The position numbers and the translations under genes were made by a program. The notes beneath the pieces were generated by a model that saw nothing but the letters and a program-made list of their open reading frames with translations, made no database searches and was not told the origin of the DNA. Of a stretch of 64,000 bases of DNA, positions 1 through 13,544 are shown piece by piece. Origin of the DNA: Nicotiana tabacum. Lineage: Eukaryota > Streptophyta > Magnoliopsida > Solanales > Solanaceae. Within the stretch, counting starts at the first letter, position 1. Each line of letters starts with the position of its first letter. The stretch lies in NCBI RefSeq assembly GCF_000715075.1, contig NC_134095.1, positions 54,184,419-54,248,418 of the forward strand, given 5' to 3'.

Positions 1-3000
1 GATAATAACCTTTCAAGGATCCACAATAACCCTTCTTCCCATAATACACAAGAACAGCCGTCGATCCAGGACAAACTTCAAAAGTCCACAACCAAATGAA
101 CCGAGCACCCTTCAGACATAAATTCTCACGTGAACAATAGTACTAAAATCTCCATACTTGGTTCCAATCCTTGATCAATCAAGCGACTACACGTCACACT
201 TATACAATCTTCCCGTAGGATACACTCCCATGACCTTCCACACCAAGTAACAAATTTGCACATCCATACAACCGGCCACACTAATGTTGTAAAGAAAATC
301 AAGAATCCGCAATCAGTATGCAAAGCTTCTTACATGGGCACGATCTTAGGTGATGCTAAAGAAAATATCAGCTTACTCTAGCCATCTGAGTCCTTTCTCG
401 CTCATCCGAGCTCGTGCTATTCTTGTCAATTCTAACGGCAACCTTGATCCTTAACTTCCAATCCTCATACTGCTCATTGTGCCTAACATGCCAATTTGTG
501 ATAGTACAATAATTTCATCATAACTCCTGATCCACTAATAGGGTGCACACTTCCTCATATAGAAACCTTTTACTTAACTCATTCCAAGAGAACCATTGCA
601 GCAAGTGACTGAATTCTCATATCCGCAAAAAATATCAATGTCAAGTAGTGATCTAAACCACCATAACTCTTCTGGGATCCATCTGTACACAACCGACCAT
701 AATACTCAAAAACCTCCAAATAAAATCAATTACGGCGATCGCCAAACCTGGAACATATCGTCAAAAATCACATGAGTAACTCAACACGCTGAAGGAGCTG
801 ATCATTGCCATCATCTTGCCGATTCAACCATTGCTAACTGATCCGACTTCTTTTAATTTACCCTGGACTTGCCTTAGGAATAATAATAGCTCCATTCAAA
901 ACATAGTGAACTCAATCCGTACTCGTCCTAAGTGACCCCATTTCACAAGACCACATTGTCTCAAAACCCACTAACCATTTCATACCCTTTTTGTGTGCAT
1001 AATCGCGTCTTCAACTAGTATACCCATTCTGATAATTCTTCTATAAATACAAAGTTATTTCCTCCCATTCCTCTTATACTACACTACAGACCAGAGATAA
1101 CACAGAACACCCCAAGCTCCTTGTTGGCCCAAGAATAGGTGAAGTTTTGAAGATTGACAAAAGAACTCAGTCATGGACCAGGATCATCTTGTGAAGCAGC
1201 AGTCATGATCAACCTATACATGTGAGATGCACGTGAAGGAGATAAGTCCTACTGATCAAGCAACAATATCTCCTGATTTGATCGAAAAGGTTGCATATTG
1301 GATAAGGGGAGAAAGTCTCCTTATATGAAGAGAACACAATATGGGATGAAGATAGTGTTAGAGTTTGAGATCATCATGAACTCTTCCACGATAGAAGAGC
1401 AGCAATTGAGTCCCAATCAACCTCTGATTACTAACCTATTAAATGTAATTGTTGTTCTCCTTTACATGTAATGCACATACGTAGAAGTTAAACTAAATTG
1501 AGAGCAAAAGAGCAAGGCGATTTTGCAAGCAATTTATGTGTGATTTGAGTGTGCACTCCTGAAGCTACTTGAACAAGATAGAAGAACCAGTTTGATTGTG
1601 TCTATATTTTATTCTAGTTCAATTGTAGTAGATGGTTTAAAATTGTACGTTTCAGCTTTCATTGAAGCAATTGTATTAGGTACCTAGAGTGTTCAAGTTA
1701 TAGCTAACTTGAAGTTGTCGCAACAGTTGAGGCTGTGTGCCACAACGGGATTAGAGTTAATCTTTAGGTTTACAAAGAGTTTTTGTAAATGCTATTTTGG
1801 CTCAGTGATTTTAGTGGAAGTTTGGGAAAATCCTATTGAGTAGTAGGTCGTGGTTTTTTCACCTTTTGAGCCAGGTGTTTTCCACATAAAAATCTCCGTG
1901 TTCTTTATTTTCTGTATTTATTATTCCGCAAACAGTAGTAGTTGGGAGACCTAGAAGAACCAGGTTCTTCTATATTTCAGTTAAGCAAAAATTAGGTACC
2001 ATACAAATCATCGCCCCCCTCCCCTCTTGTGTGGTATTGACGCTTAAAACATCACTCATTTATCATAATCCTCTACAAAAGCTCGATACTCAACCAGTCT
2101 ATGGACTCGAAATCCTTAGGCACAACACTTTATAACTTTTGAATCCATTAAGGTCGTTGTTGAGAGTCACCCACTCTGACTTGGTCCCGAATATAATAAA
2201 CTCCAAGGATCTGCTAGCACATGGACACCTTCTCAAAGAAACACCCGGCTAAATCACCTTTCTTGTAAAATACCTCTACACGAAGCATAAATCCCGAGTC
2301 TTCTCAAATCCTGAACATAAATTGATAAGGCCAATTATACACACATTCCTCAATTCTTATGCTCAATCACCACTGATGTCCTCTTTTCTTAGTCGTAACA
2401 ACCCACCAATATGCCGATAACCAGAAATCTCATAAGTAGGTAACCATACAATCCAATCGTAGGCAGTGAGGCTCTTCCACTTAGCTTGAAGCTACCCTTG
2501 CATAACCTGGAACCCACCAAGATTCTTCCTTTATCGTTGTCATTATCTTGCACAATTAACCCACCAAATTTTTCGAAATCCTTCTGTTAAATTCTTTATG
2601 AACATTCTAAATTACCAGCCACATTTACATCTTCGACCTCTTACTAGATAGCTAGTAGAATTCTTTGTAGATGCTACGTCAACACCACACGACCACTAAC
2701 CTGCTTGCAGGAGATAACCCACCGGAGTCTTTGCTCACTCACCAGTTGTACAAGTCCGTTCAATCCTCACGATCATCGATTAAAGTTGCGACAATACATT
2801 CTGATCCAAGGTCATGTGGTATTCTTCTTTCTATCAAGCAACTCATGCCTGTTGTATTCAATCTCCCCCGTATAATAGCTAATATTCTAAATAGATTCCG
2901 TAGATCTAGTCACTACCTACCATGAATCCCAAATCACTCTACACTTTTCTCAAAGCGTGTAGTCATCCTACCACAAAACTCATATGCTACGCTGCCACTC

Positions 3001-3949
3001 TCCTGCTTTGGTCAAACTCACTCCTTTAAGCAACCACTCGACCTCTGCTTCTTACACCTGGCCTTATAGAAATTTAACCACAACATGATTACTCCCACAT
3101 GTCTTTCCTCATACTTTGCTGCCCAGTTGTTGAATCAAATCTAAATCTATCTCTGTATCACTTGAACCAATAGATCGCAACTAAGCCATCAACACTAGAA
3201 GCAACAATTCGATCCTGAACCACAGCACACTGTGACCTCTGATAGCCGCTTCTCCATCCTTATTTCATGCTACCATGCCCCCAAAGGCGAATTGAAGAAA
3301 ACCATAACACCGGCGAATTTAACGTATTCAACAAGGACAATGACACCATATCACAAATAAAAATATCCACCACGCTCGAAAAATATCAAATCTCGTCCTC
3401 CATCAACCCAAACCTGAACATTTATAGTCTGATTGCCTTTTCCTCTGCCAAAAATAAAATACCAAATCTCTGAATCATGCACTAAGTAAACCTCCTCTAA
3501 AGTCATTTACTGCCCCGACATATAGGCAAGCATCTTACCATCACATCAATATTGTGCGATAACAATCCATGAGCATCATAGCAACCTGGGCATAGCCTTA
3601 AAGCTCTCAGAAGTACAGCTACTAAGTTGAAATGATAGAATATCCTTCTGCAAGGTGAAGACAATAGACCAATCAAGCACGCAGGGAGAAACATCCCGCA
3701 CCAAATCTATAGTACCAATCTGATTCCTCGGTTCCCAATCGATAGCAAACACTTCACGTCGCATAAGATTGAATAGGAAAGAAATAAAGGCATAACCTAA
3801 GAGGAATCAAATCGCACGATGAGGAATCAAGAAGGGAAGTGCTCCTAACAGCCCTATAGCCTCTCGAAGATAGGTATAAACTTCTCCGTACCGATCCACA
3901 AGACTCTACTAGACTAGCTCATGACTCGTGAGACCTACATGAACCTAGT
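1..3949 (-). mobile_element. decayed internal region of a minus-strand gypsy element
   Basis: This is the sequence downstream (in element orientation) of the primer site at 3950-3961 and the LTR at 3965-6821. Only short open frames with many stops remain. I could not recognise gag, protease, RT or integrase motifs on the minus strand. It may be a non-autonomous derivative or simply too decayed to read. A separate LTR-like block lies inside it at about 1130-2045. The other LTR lies outside the window. That this is element DNA is inferred from its position beside the primer site; its coding content is unknown. Confidence 0.55.
1130..2045 (+). repeat. LTR-like insert, possibly Ty1/copia type
   Basis: The stretch reads differently from its surroundings. 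It has a TATA-like ccttatatgaag near 1320, a long transcript-like segment, repeated 'agaagaaccagg/gttcttct' words near 1580 and 1955, and a C-rich 'cgcccccctcccctcttgtg' close to 2010-2030. Similar C-rich ends occur next to copia LTR/primer regions in Solanaceae; that comparison is from memory. No clean ends or target duplication were found, so limits are approximate. It could also be a transcript-derived repeat. Confidence 0.35.
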
Positions 3950-3961
3950 TCTCTGATACCA
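3950..3961 (-). other. primer-binding site, tRNA-Met type
   Basis: On the minus strand this reads TGGTATCAGAGA, one base from TGGTATCAGAGC, the usual initiator tRNA-Met complement in plant gypsy elements. It sits three bases from the LTR end at 3965. This fixes the element's orientation as minus. Confidence 0.8.
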
Positions 3962-3964
3962 TGC

Positions 3965-6821
3965 TGTTAGGACCCAAAATCCATTAAAGATCATGATGGC
4001 GCCAGGCACCACTATCAGGTTAGCCAACACTAAATAGTTACTTAAGTTCTCATTTAATATTTTTGAAATCATAAATTTCCTTCATTTTAACTAGTAAAAA
4101 AAGTGAACTTTATAGAATAATTAGTAATATTTTCAAATCTTAATACTGAATATCCCATAATCATCTCAGAACCCGGTGTCACGAGTGCATGAACATTTGC
4201 TAAGGAATAAAATAAAATACAATAGCTGTCTGGAATACAAATTTGGACAGAAAACAAAATACCAATACTCTGAATGAGACTCTTCTGGCTGCGGATCGCA
4301 CATAGGATGCAGCTCACCTAAGTCCCCATGTCAACCATACCGTTGCGTCCACAAGGCCATTAAATGTATATATGCATGTACAAAAAAATGTACAACAAGT
4401 GTAGTATGAGTACGAAAACAACGCGTACCTAGTAAGTATCCAGTCTAACCTCGAAGAAGTAGTGATGAGAGGTCGACTTCGACACTTACTAGTGGTCCAA
4501 TAATATAATAATATAAAATTCTAATTAAGCATGATATACAACAATAAGACTCAGAACAAGAAATAACTGAACAATTCTTTCATCATATTAAAGAACCCAA
4601 AACACATCCTTCATTTAAAACAAATAATCTTTCAAATAATAAATTTATACAAATTATAGGTTTCCAGTTCTATTATCATACATAAATTCCACCGAGGACG
4701 TTTGACCCGATCCAACATAAATGTAAATTATGCATTGCCAAGGGTTGAACTATGCGAACCATAGATGTATCTATTACCCCGCTCGCGAATCACACATGCA
4801 ACGTGGTCAAATATAAATTTAAGGAATTACCCCGCTCGCGAATCATACCTGCGGCGCGGTCAAATAAAAATATAACATTTAAATCATATATCTTTCTTGA
4901 TTCTTTTCAAAATAAGAGAAAATTCAACTTGAAGCTTTTTAAAAAAATTACCCCTCTCGCGGAACAAACATGCGACGCGATTACACATAGATTTCTTAAG
5001 CTATTATAATATTCCTCAATTCTTTTCGAAATTTCGAAGTTCAAATGAAACCTTTTAAATTTTAAATTCATCAAATTTTAATTCTTTCAAAACAATTATT
5101 ACTCAACCTCAATCTTGCTTCTTCTCAAGGCAAACAATAAAGATAAATCGATAGCAATATCAACAAGGCATGATGTAAACCTAGACTATCTGGACATAGG
5201 CATAGCTAGTAACTACGTCTTTGTACATACATAGTCCCCACAAAATATCACATATTAATTAAGTTCACCTATGGAGAAATTCCCCTCTTACAAGGTTAGA
5301 AAAGAGACTTACCTCGTCTTAAGGCCTATTTCCAAACTTAAGAATGTGCTCAAACCCTAAAATCGGAACCGAATGATCCAAAACTATTCAAATAGTGTAA
5401 AAACTAATCAATATATGCTCAAGAGTTCATATTCTAACTATTAAAGTAATTTCCCAACTCTAAATGCAAGATTCCTAAAACTCACCCCGGGCCCACATGC
5501 CTGGATTCCAAAAATTTTCGAAGAAAGTTGTTAGCCATAACCTTAGGAACATAATATATGATTTTCTTTAAGTGTCATAATCATTTTCTTGGTAGAATCT
5601 CATTTTTATCAAAAACCTAAGTTGTTATCTAAACCTATAATTTTTACTAATTTTACATGTTATAATCTACCCACAAACTATGTATTTATCTCACATTAAG
5701 TAAAAATTACTTACCTCCAAAAGCTAGGTGAAAACCCATCTCAAGAAGCTCCAAAAATCGCCCAAGTAATAAGTGAAATGTGTGAAAAATGGTTTATATC
5801 CCGCATTAAATAAGCCTTACTGCCTCCAGCTTTTTTGCACTTGTGGTCCCGCACCTGCAGTCCCGCCATTGCAGGTGCGCATTTTCCCTTACTGACCAAG
5901 CTCCGCACCTGCAAGCTCAAGGGACCGCATCTGCGCCTATTCCCGCACCTGCGACCACTTACCTCGCACCTGCGGTCCCGCAGGTGAACCAAAACCTCCG
6001 CACCTACGGTGCCTGGGGCTGTCCTCCTTTCTTCGTTTCTGTGGCTTGTTGCTCGCACCTGCGAGCTCGCACCTACGGCTGGCCAAGCGCAGGTATGATT
6101 ATGACAGAACTAGGGAGCTTCAGCTCTTGCTTCAAGTTTCCAACTTGGTCCGAGCCTCGTCCGATTGACACTCGGGGTCCTCGGGGCCCCGCACAAACAT
6201 ACCAACAAGTTTGAAATCATAAAACGGACTCGCTTGAACTCTCAGAACGCCCGAAACAACATTACATCTAAGAATCAAACCCTAAAACCATTTGAATCAA
6301 ACTTATGAACTTCAATTTCTTCAATTTACTTCCAATGTGCCGAAACATACTTATACTACTCGGAATAACACCAAAATTTACGTGCAAGTCTTAAATGATA
6401 TTACGGAACTATTCTGAATCTCGACATTCCGGTTGGACCTCGATATTCTCCAAAACCCGCTCCAAACCAAATTTAAAGTACTTCTAAAACCTTCAAGAAC
6501 CAACTTTCACTATTAGGTGCCAAAATGCTTTCGGTTCATCCAAAACCCGATTCGAATATACGCCCAAGTTCGAAATCATCATACGAACCTATTGGGGCCT
6601 TCAAATCCGGATTCCGAGGTCATTTACTAAAAATCCAACCTTAGTCAATTCTTCCAACTTAAGACTTCCAAAATGAGAATTTTCTTTCCAAATCAACTCT
6701 AAACTTCCGAAATTCTAATTCCGACCACGCGTACAAGTCATAATACCCGAAGTGAATCTGCTCATGGCCTTAAACCGCCGAACGACACGCTAGAGCTCAA
6801 AACGACCGGTCGAATCGTTCA
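3965..6821 (-). repeat. 5' LTR of the minus-strand gypsy element
   Basis: The LTR starts (window left) at TGTTAGGACCC next to the primer site. It ends near 6821 in a degenerate copy of the family terminus. It shares order and wording with the solo LTRs at 13545-16225 and 8065-10887: the 'cctcgaagaagtagtgatgag' block at 4450, two splice-donor-like sites (minus strand, 5709-5716 and 5307-5314), and a GC-rich block of CGCACCTGCG-like words at 5845-6090. No coding capacity is evident; open frames across the GC-rich block are low-complexity accidents. Confidence 0.8.
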
Positions 6822-8064
6822 TGTCCTTAAGGATAATATCCTTGACACGCCTCAACCCTCAAGCTAACTCCTATTCTCTATAACCAATTTCCCAATAGTT
6901 TGATCCTTTAGCATTTGTTATGGCAAAAGCTGGCAACAAAAGAAAATAAAACTTACTACACTCTCTTTCTTTCAAGCTTGTCAATTGATACAATTGGCAG
7001 TGACTAAAATATTAAAACTAATGCAAGTGCAGAAACATTTTTGGGTAGACAATGAAAAAATGAGAGCAAGAGAACATGCCAAAATAGTTAACACAAATCC
7101 CAAAGTTGGTAAAATCGTGTTGTTTCGACTCCGGCAACATATACTATAGCTTTAATTGACTTTACCACCAGAGTTGGTCCTAAAACAATGTATCTACTTT
7201 ATTGTTTTCATTTTCAAAGGGGTAATTTTGTATTTTGCTTTATTTAATGAAATATTAACCTGTATAGGAATTAGATTGAGTTTAAAGGGTAAAATGGTAG
7301 TTTAACTTTTGATGGTATTTTGGTATACTAGTTTTATATGTGCACGTCCGTCGCGCATGTACTTTATTTTAATGAATAGTTTTTTAAAAAGAAAAATTGC
7401 ATAAGCATTATGTTAGAAACTATATTTGAGATATAACATAAAAGTATAAGTTCCGGAAAAAAATAAACGTTATTTCTATAGCTAAATTATTAAAGGAAGA
7501 AATTGCCTCAAAGAAGTCTTCCATCACTAGTAATATACATTCAACTTAAAATTTGTTCAGTCTTATAACTTCATCACATCTATCAAAATCAAAATAGCAT
7601 CGAGGATAGAATATTAAACATATAAGCACGTAAATATAACTGTACATAATCTGTAATAAAATTAATTTTATACTGTCAATCGTACACAAGACATCATAAC
7701 CAAAACTAACAATTGATAACCGTTTAATTTATAATTGTCCATCAAGAATACGCAAACATCCATTATATAACTTGCTTTAAAGTTAGAAAATTTATATCAA
7801 ATCACAAGCAAAGCTTACTTCCCAAATGTTCATACTATCAATAGTTTATAAGTAAAAAAAAATGGCATAATAACTTCTTTATACAAGTGTTCTGTCCTTC
7901 CTTATTCTAAATGATTTTAATTCTAAAATTATAAAAAAAAATAGAATGTTGGGATATTAACCCATTAGCACGACACTTAAAGACTCCTAAAGTCACTTTA
8001 ATTATTGGACAATTTTGGTAAACCTTAAACCCAAAAGTAACATTAACTGCTCGAAGATATTTGC
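6822..8064. other. intergenic, AT-rich, no gene seen
   Basis: After the LTR end the sequence becomes AT-rich with stops in all frames. A phrase at 7338-7362, gcacgtccgtcgcgcatgta, resembles a common dispersed plant repeat, but I cannot assign it. I see no RNA gene, clean terminal repeat or coding region. Confidence 0.5.
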
Positions 8065-10887
8065 TGTAACAACCCGACTGACCGTTTTACTTTCTAGAAT
8101 CGCATTCCCTTAAATAAGACTTTCTCTAGTTGCTTTTACTGATTTATGACTTGGGGGATGGTTGGTTCGGGATTTGGAAGAGTTTGGATTGAAATCGGAA
8201 CAATTGGTTCCATAAGGTTGGCTTAAAAGGCCAAATTTGACTTCGGTCAACATTTTCAGTAAACGACCTCGGAATCGGGATTTGATGGTTCCAATAGGTT
8301 CGTATGATGATTTCGGACTAGGGGGTATGTTCGGATTGGATTTTGGATTACTTGGGGGCATTTCGGCGCCTAATAGTGAAAGTTGGCAATTTGAGCAAAT
8401 TCCATAAGTTTGGGTTGAAGTGGGTTTTTACATTCTAGGCGTCCATTTGAGATTTCTGAGCCTGGGAATAGCTCCGTATGATAATTCTGGACTTAAGAGT
8501 GCGTCTGGAAGTGGATTCGGAGGTCCGTAGGTCGTTTCGGAGGCATTTGGCGTAAAGTTAGAACTTAAAGTTTTTGGAAAGATGACCGAGGGTGGACTAT
8601 TTGATATCGAGTTTGGATTTCAGTTCTAAAAATTGGAGTGGGTCCGTGATGTCATTTTAGAATTGCACACAAATTTTGGTGCCATTTCGAGTTGATTAGA
8701 TAGGAATCGGACACGCGGAAGTGTTTTAGAAGTTCTTAGAGTTCATGAGTAAATTCATGCATTTTGGCGTCCAATTTGTAGTTTTTGATGTTATTTCGGT
8801 GTTCCAATCACGCAAGCAAGTTTTTATGATGTTGTCAGACTTGTGTGAGTATTCCGTGTGGAGCCCTGAGGGCTCGGGTGAGTTTCGGATGTGTGGGAGG
8901 AGTTGAAAGCACACCAGATTTTCTGGTCTTCTTGGCACCAGTTGCATGTCTCGCAAATGCGAGAGATAGTTCGCAAATGCAAAAATTGCATTTGCGATGA
9001 TGGCTTCGCAATTGCAACGAAGCCCGACCCAGGAAGTGTTCTCATTTGCGACACTTTTGCCGCATTTGCGATCCCGGCAGACATTGCATTTGCGACTCTG
9101 TGATTGCATTTGCGATCCCAACAGCTGAAACCCAGGCTTATCATTTGCAAGGCTTTTGTCGCAATTGCAACACTCGCATTTGCGAACCTGATGTCGCATT
9201 CCTGGTGTCGCAAATGCGACATCAGAGGGCTATGTCCAGCTCTTTTAATGCGGGATTTAGGCTATTATTTCATTTCACTTCATCCTCTTAGGCGATTTTT
9301 AGAGCTTTTGGAAGAGGGTTTTCACCTAGCACTTTAAGGTAAGTAATTTCTACACAACATGAGTTAAATACATTGATTATGGGTAGATTAACATATAAAA
9401 ATTAGGGAAAATCAAGGGTTTTGATAAAAAAACAAGATCTAACCACGAATTTTATTATGTAATGGAGTAAAAATTATATATTCTTGATCCTTAGGTTATG
9501 GGTAAAAAATTTCTTCAAATATTTCCGTAATCCAGGCATGTGAGCCTGGGGATGAATTTTAGGAACCTTGCATTTAAAGTTGGGAAATTACTTTAATAGT
9601 TAGAATATAAACTCTTGAGCTTGTATTAACTGGTTCTTACGCCATTTGATTAGTTTTGGATCGTTCGGCTCCGAATTGAGAGTTTTGAGTACATTCTTGA
9701 ATTTAGAAGTAAGATTTGGAGCAAGGTGAGTCTCCTTTCTAACCTCGTAAGAGGGAAGTAACCCCCTCTATGAATTAAATAAATATATGTGACTATCTAT
9801 GGGGGAGGGCTACGTACGTACGTGGTGACGAGAGTCCGTACGTAGCTATTATTATGCTAATTGTCTGGGTAGTTTAGGACACGTATCATGCTATACATGC
9901 AATGCTTACGTTTTTGTTTGCTACTGAGATCACTTACGACATGCTAGGAATTTGTAAATAAATATAAATGAAGATACGCACTTACTTGAGAACTTGTATG
10001 AATTTATTTGACTATAAATGAGCAATGTATGCTTACTTGATAATAATTGCTATTTGTTGATCAGGCCGATCGCCTCAGTAGATATATATGCATCTATGGT
10101 TCGCACCATTCGACCCTCTGGCAATGCACAATTTAATATTATGTTGGACCGGGTCGTACGACCTCGGCATAATGTGCGCATGTTATTTATGTGGAATTCA
10201 TCCATGATTTACTCTATTTAAATGCTTTGAAATGTAAACTATTACATGACATGGCTGAAATTGATATATATTGTTTCTCCTTGTTCTGAGACTCTCATTA
10301 TATCCATGCTATCCATGCTTAGCGAAAACCTTGAATATTATTGATATTGACCTTAGTGAGTGTCAAGTCGACCCCTCGTTACTACTTCTTCGAGGTTAGA
10401 CTGGATACTTGCTGGGTACATGTTGTTTATGTACTCATACTACGCTTCTGTACTTAACTGTACAGGATCTGAGGCAGGTGCATCTAGTTACCCGTCTGGC
10501 GCGCGTTCCTGATTCCTGATCGGGATCTTACGGTGAGCTGCCCCTTCTGAGCCGTTCAGCAGCACACTGGAATTCTCTTCTTTTGTTGGTGTTATGTACT
10601 GTCTATTCTATTTCAGGCAGTAGGGTAGTGGTAGTTTTGTACATTCTACTAGTTGCCCTAGTACTTCTGATACTGGTTCCTGGCACACACATTGTAGACT
10701 ATTATTTTGGGGATGTACTTCTATTATTATAAACTTGTTAACTATCTATTGTTAAAAGGTTTAAGATTTAACAATGTTGAGATTGTTTTGGTAAAATAAA
10801 TAAGAACTCACTAGTTGATTAGCGTTGGCTTGTCAAACAACGGGGTTAGACGCCCTCACGACCTATAATGAAATTTGGGTCGTGACA
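8065..10887 (+). mobile_element. solo LTR, gypsy chromovirus-type (plus)
   Basis: It begins TGTAACAACCCGACTG and ends GGGTCGTGACA, the TG...CA form of this family. No primer site or internal region follows, so it is a solo LTR, the usual product of recombination between two LTRs. The flanking five bases are tttgc and tttat, so a duplication is not clear. Inside are a block of CGCAAATGCG words (8948-9232), splice-donor-like sites at 9337-9344 and 9724-9731, and an 8-bp inverted repeat at the 3' end (10856-10863 with 10878-10885). Length is 2,823 bp. Confidence 0.85.
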
Positions 10888-11916
10888 TTTATGATATTGA
10901 TTAAAGTTGCCTGTTTAGTACGTGTTCTTCACAATTTGGAAAAAATAATTTTAAACCTAAAGTAATATTAAATTATTGAGATATTATTTTTTATAGATTT
11001 TTAATCATAGAAGGAATTGTCTGCTTATTACGCGTTCTTCACAAAGCAGTATAAATTTCTTTTTCCAACCCACGAGCCAAAAACACATAATTTTTGTACT
11101 TGTTCTTATTATCATGTGAGTTAAGAATAAAAATAATAATAAAATATAATTATATAATTTTACGTGTTGTTAACAAAGTTAATATTATGTGTTCTTCAAA
11201 AAGCAATATAATTTTCTTTTCCTACGGCAGTATTGGTAAAGGAATCCGAAAGGATATATTTCTATCTTTTTTTCTCATGAAAACAAGCACCCCTCATTTT
11301 TTAGAAGTGAATGTCGATGTATGATTCCTTAAATTATAAATAATATTACCGGAAAGATTTAAATTCCTAAATACTAGGAGCTCTTGCATAGTTTAAATAA
11401 GAAAATATTTAATAGTAAAATTTAGTTAATTTTAAAGTCCTAAAAATTAGAGAAATAAAGAAATGACAAATTTTTCTAATGTGAAATCTGTTCTTTTAAG
11501 GGTAAAAAAGGCGAATGACATTTCGCTAAGGAACTTCGTACTCTTCTAGCAAAATATCGCTAATTTATTTTACCCTTTAAAAATAGAACTCACATGAAAC
11601 AAAACTATAATTTGATAATTTTTCCGAAAATTTTAATTATTAAATTCTTATATATTTGAATTATGTAGAAAGTCCTAAAATTTACCACTTTAAAATCTCA
11701 GTTAAGATTTCAACTTACTAAGTCCTTTCGGTAGGGGAAGAGCAAAAGGCACATGAATATACTAAGAAGTAAGAAAAGACGAGAAAGAACCAAAACAGAG
11801 TTCATTTTAGAACAAATTCTATTCACGGTTCAATATTCTCTTTAATTATAAATTAAAATTTAACATAATTACGTAAAAAAAACTATTTTTTCATGACGAA
11901 AAATAAATTATTTTTT
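10888..11916. other. intergenic, strongly AT-rich, no gene seen
   Basis: This is about 1 kb of AT-rich DNA with a few repeats of 'gttcttcacaa' (10924, 11034, and a variant near 11193). It may hold remnants of a small AT-rich element, but no terminal inverted repeats were identified. No coding region can be supported. Confidence 0.5.
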
Positions 11917-12043
11917 TATCACGACCCAAATCTCCCTCCGTAAGATGTCGTGACGACACCTAGTATCTAAGACTAGGTAAGTCTAATAGTTGCGGAATAA
12001 CTGAAATAATAACAGAAATAACGGCTAACCTTAACAACAACAT

Positions 12044-12060
12044 ATATATATATATATATG
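12044..12060. repeat. (AT)n microsatellite
   Basis: A short run of alternating A and T lies within the minus-strand solo LTR. It is a simple repeat with no other signal. Confidence 0.9.
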
Positions 12061-12548
12061 GCTTGAAAACTGCCACTCGGCATATACAAGTAAGACCAAT
12101 AACTCTGACTGTAAACATCTTCCAAAGACCCGGTAGTCACAAGTCACAAGCTCTAAGGAATTGTTTTAACTGTCTTTATATATCAGTATCTAGGAAAATA
12201 AAGAAAACAACAAAAAAGGATAGAGGGGGCTCCGAGATCTGCAAACGTTGGCAAATATACCTTGAAGTCTTCGTAGCAGCAGCAAGACTCTCTACTAATA
12301 GCGGGGCTGGTAGGAGGTACCTGGGTCTACACACAAAATATGTGCAGAAGAGTAGCATGAGTACACCACAACGGTACCCAATAAGTGTCAAACCTAACCT
12401 CGGTACAGTAGTGACGGGGTCAGGTCAGGGCCCTACTAGGATATAATGATTAGGCAGAAACTATAGTAATATAATGAAAGACTGAGAATTTAACAACGAG
12501 AAATACCGAAGAGGAAACTACACAACAAATAGGGGTAAACAATAGGGG

Positions 12549-12742
12549 CGCTCCTAAGATACCGCCTTGTAGTCCCAAAAGTAAATATGCAACAGGGGTC
12601 TCCCGAGGTACCGCCTCGTAGTCCCAAAAGTAAATATGCAACAGGGGATCTCCCGAGGTACCGCCTCGTAGTCCCAAAAGTAAATATGCAATGGGGATCT
12701 CCCGAGGTACCGCCTCGTAGACCCAAAAGTAAACACGCAGCT
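12549..12742. repeat. tandem repeat, 4 units of about 50 bp
   Basis: Four adjacent units share the core 'ccgcctcgtagtcccaaaag' followed by taaatatgcaacagggg. The starts are spaced about 49-50 bp. The array lies inside the minus-strand LTR. Open frames read across it on the minus strand are products of the repeat, not genes. Confidence 0.9.
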
Positions 12743-13544
12743 CGAAACCGATGAAAACAACAATTAACAGCAAGAAAACCTATAGTTTAAGATTAAATAC
12801 AAATCAAGGAAAAAGCAGGAATTCAATTAAACATGCTACATAGATTTCAAATAAGCATTTAAGACATGTAGACATACGATATTAACAGGATAATAACACA
12901 TGCCAGGATGACTCATTTAAGATATAACATGTTACTGTTCAGTAAAAAGTGGATTTTCAACAATTAGCCCATGTACGCACTCGTCACATCGCGTACACGA
13001 CACTAACATATCACAGAATTGTCACAATAGTACCAAATCCTAAGGGGATTCCCCCACTAAGGGGATTTCCCACACACAAGGTTAGACAAGTTGCTTACCT
13101 CAAATCTCGCTCAATCAATCATTAAGAATGCCTTTCCCTAGACTTTTTGACTCTGAATGGCCCAAATCTAGCCAAAAGTAATTACATACTATAAATACAA
13201 CTATAATAAACTAATCTAATTAATGAAATCAATACTTTAACAAGAATTTCGAAAATCGCCTCAAAAGGTCGACTCGGGCCCACGTCTCAGAATCGGGTAA
13301 AAGTCGCAAAATATGAACACCTATTCAATCACGAGTTCACCCATACCAAAATTACTCAAATCCGACACCAAAACCTCAATCAAAACCCATAAATTCAGTT
13401 TAAGAACTTTCTAACTTTTTCCCAAATTTCTCAACCCAAAACTTTAATTAAATGATGAAATTAACGAGGGATTAGTGGATATTAATCAAAAACAAGTCAA
13501 GAATCCTTGCCCAAATGTTTCCTCTGAAAATCCCTCAAAATCTC

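Noticed and set aside
5843..6214. Open frame of 123 codons rich in Cys, Pro and Ala
   Set aside because: It runs across the GC-rich repeat block of an LTR, and frames on both strands are open there. No domain or start context supports a gene.
8726..9337. Several overlapping open frames on both strands with Cys/Ala/Asn-rich proteins
   Set aside because: They are produced by the CGCAAATGCG word block in the solo LTR. The same pattern appears in other LTRs.
12450..12773. Minus-strand frames with repeated FGTTRRYLG-like units
   Set aside because: They are translations of a 50-bp tandem repeat in an LTR, not a repeat protein.
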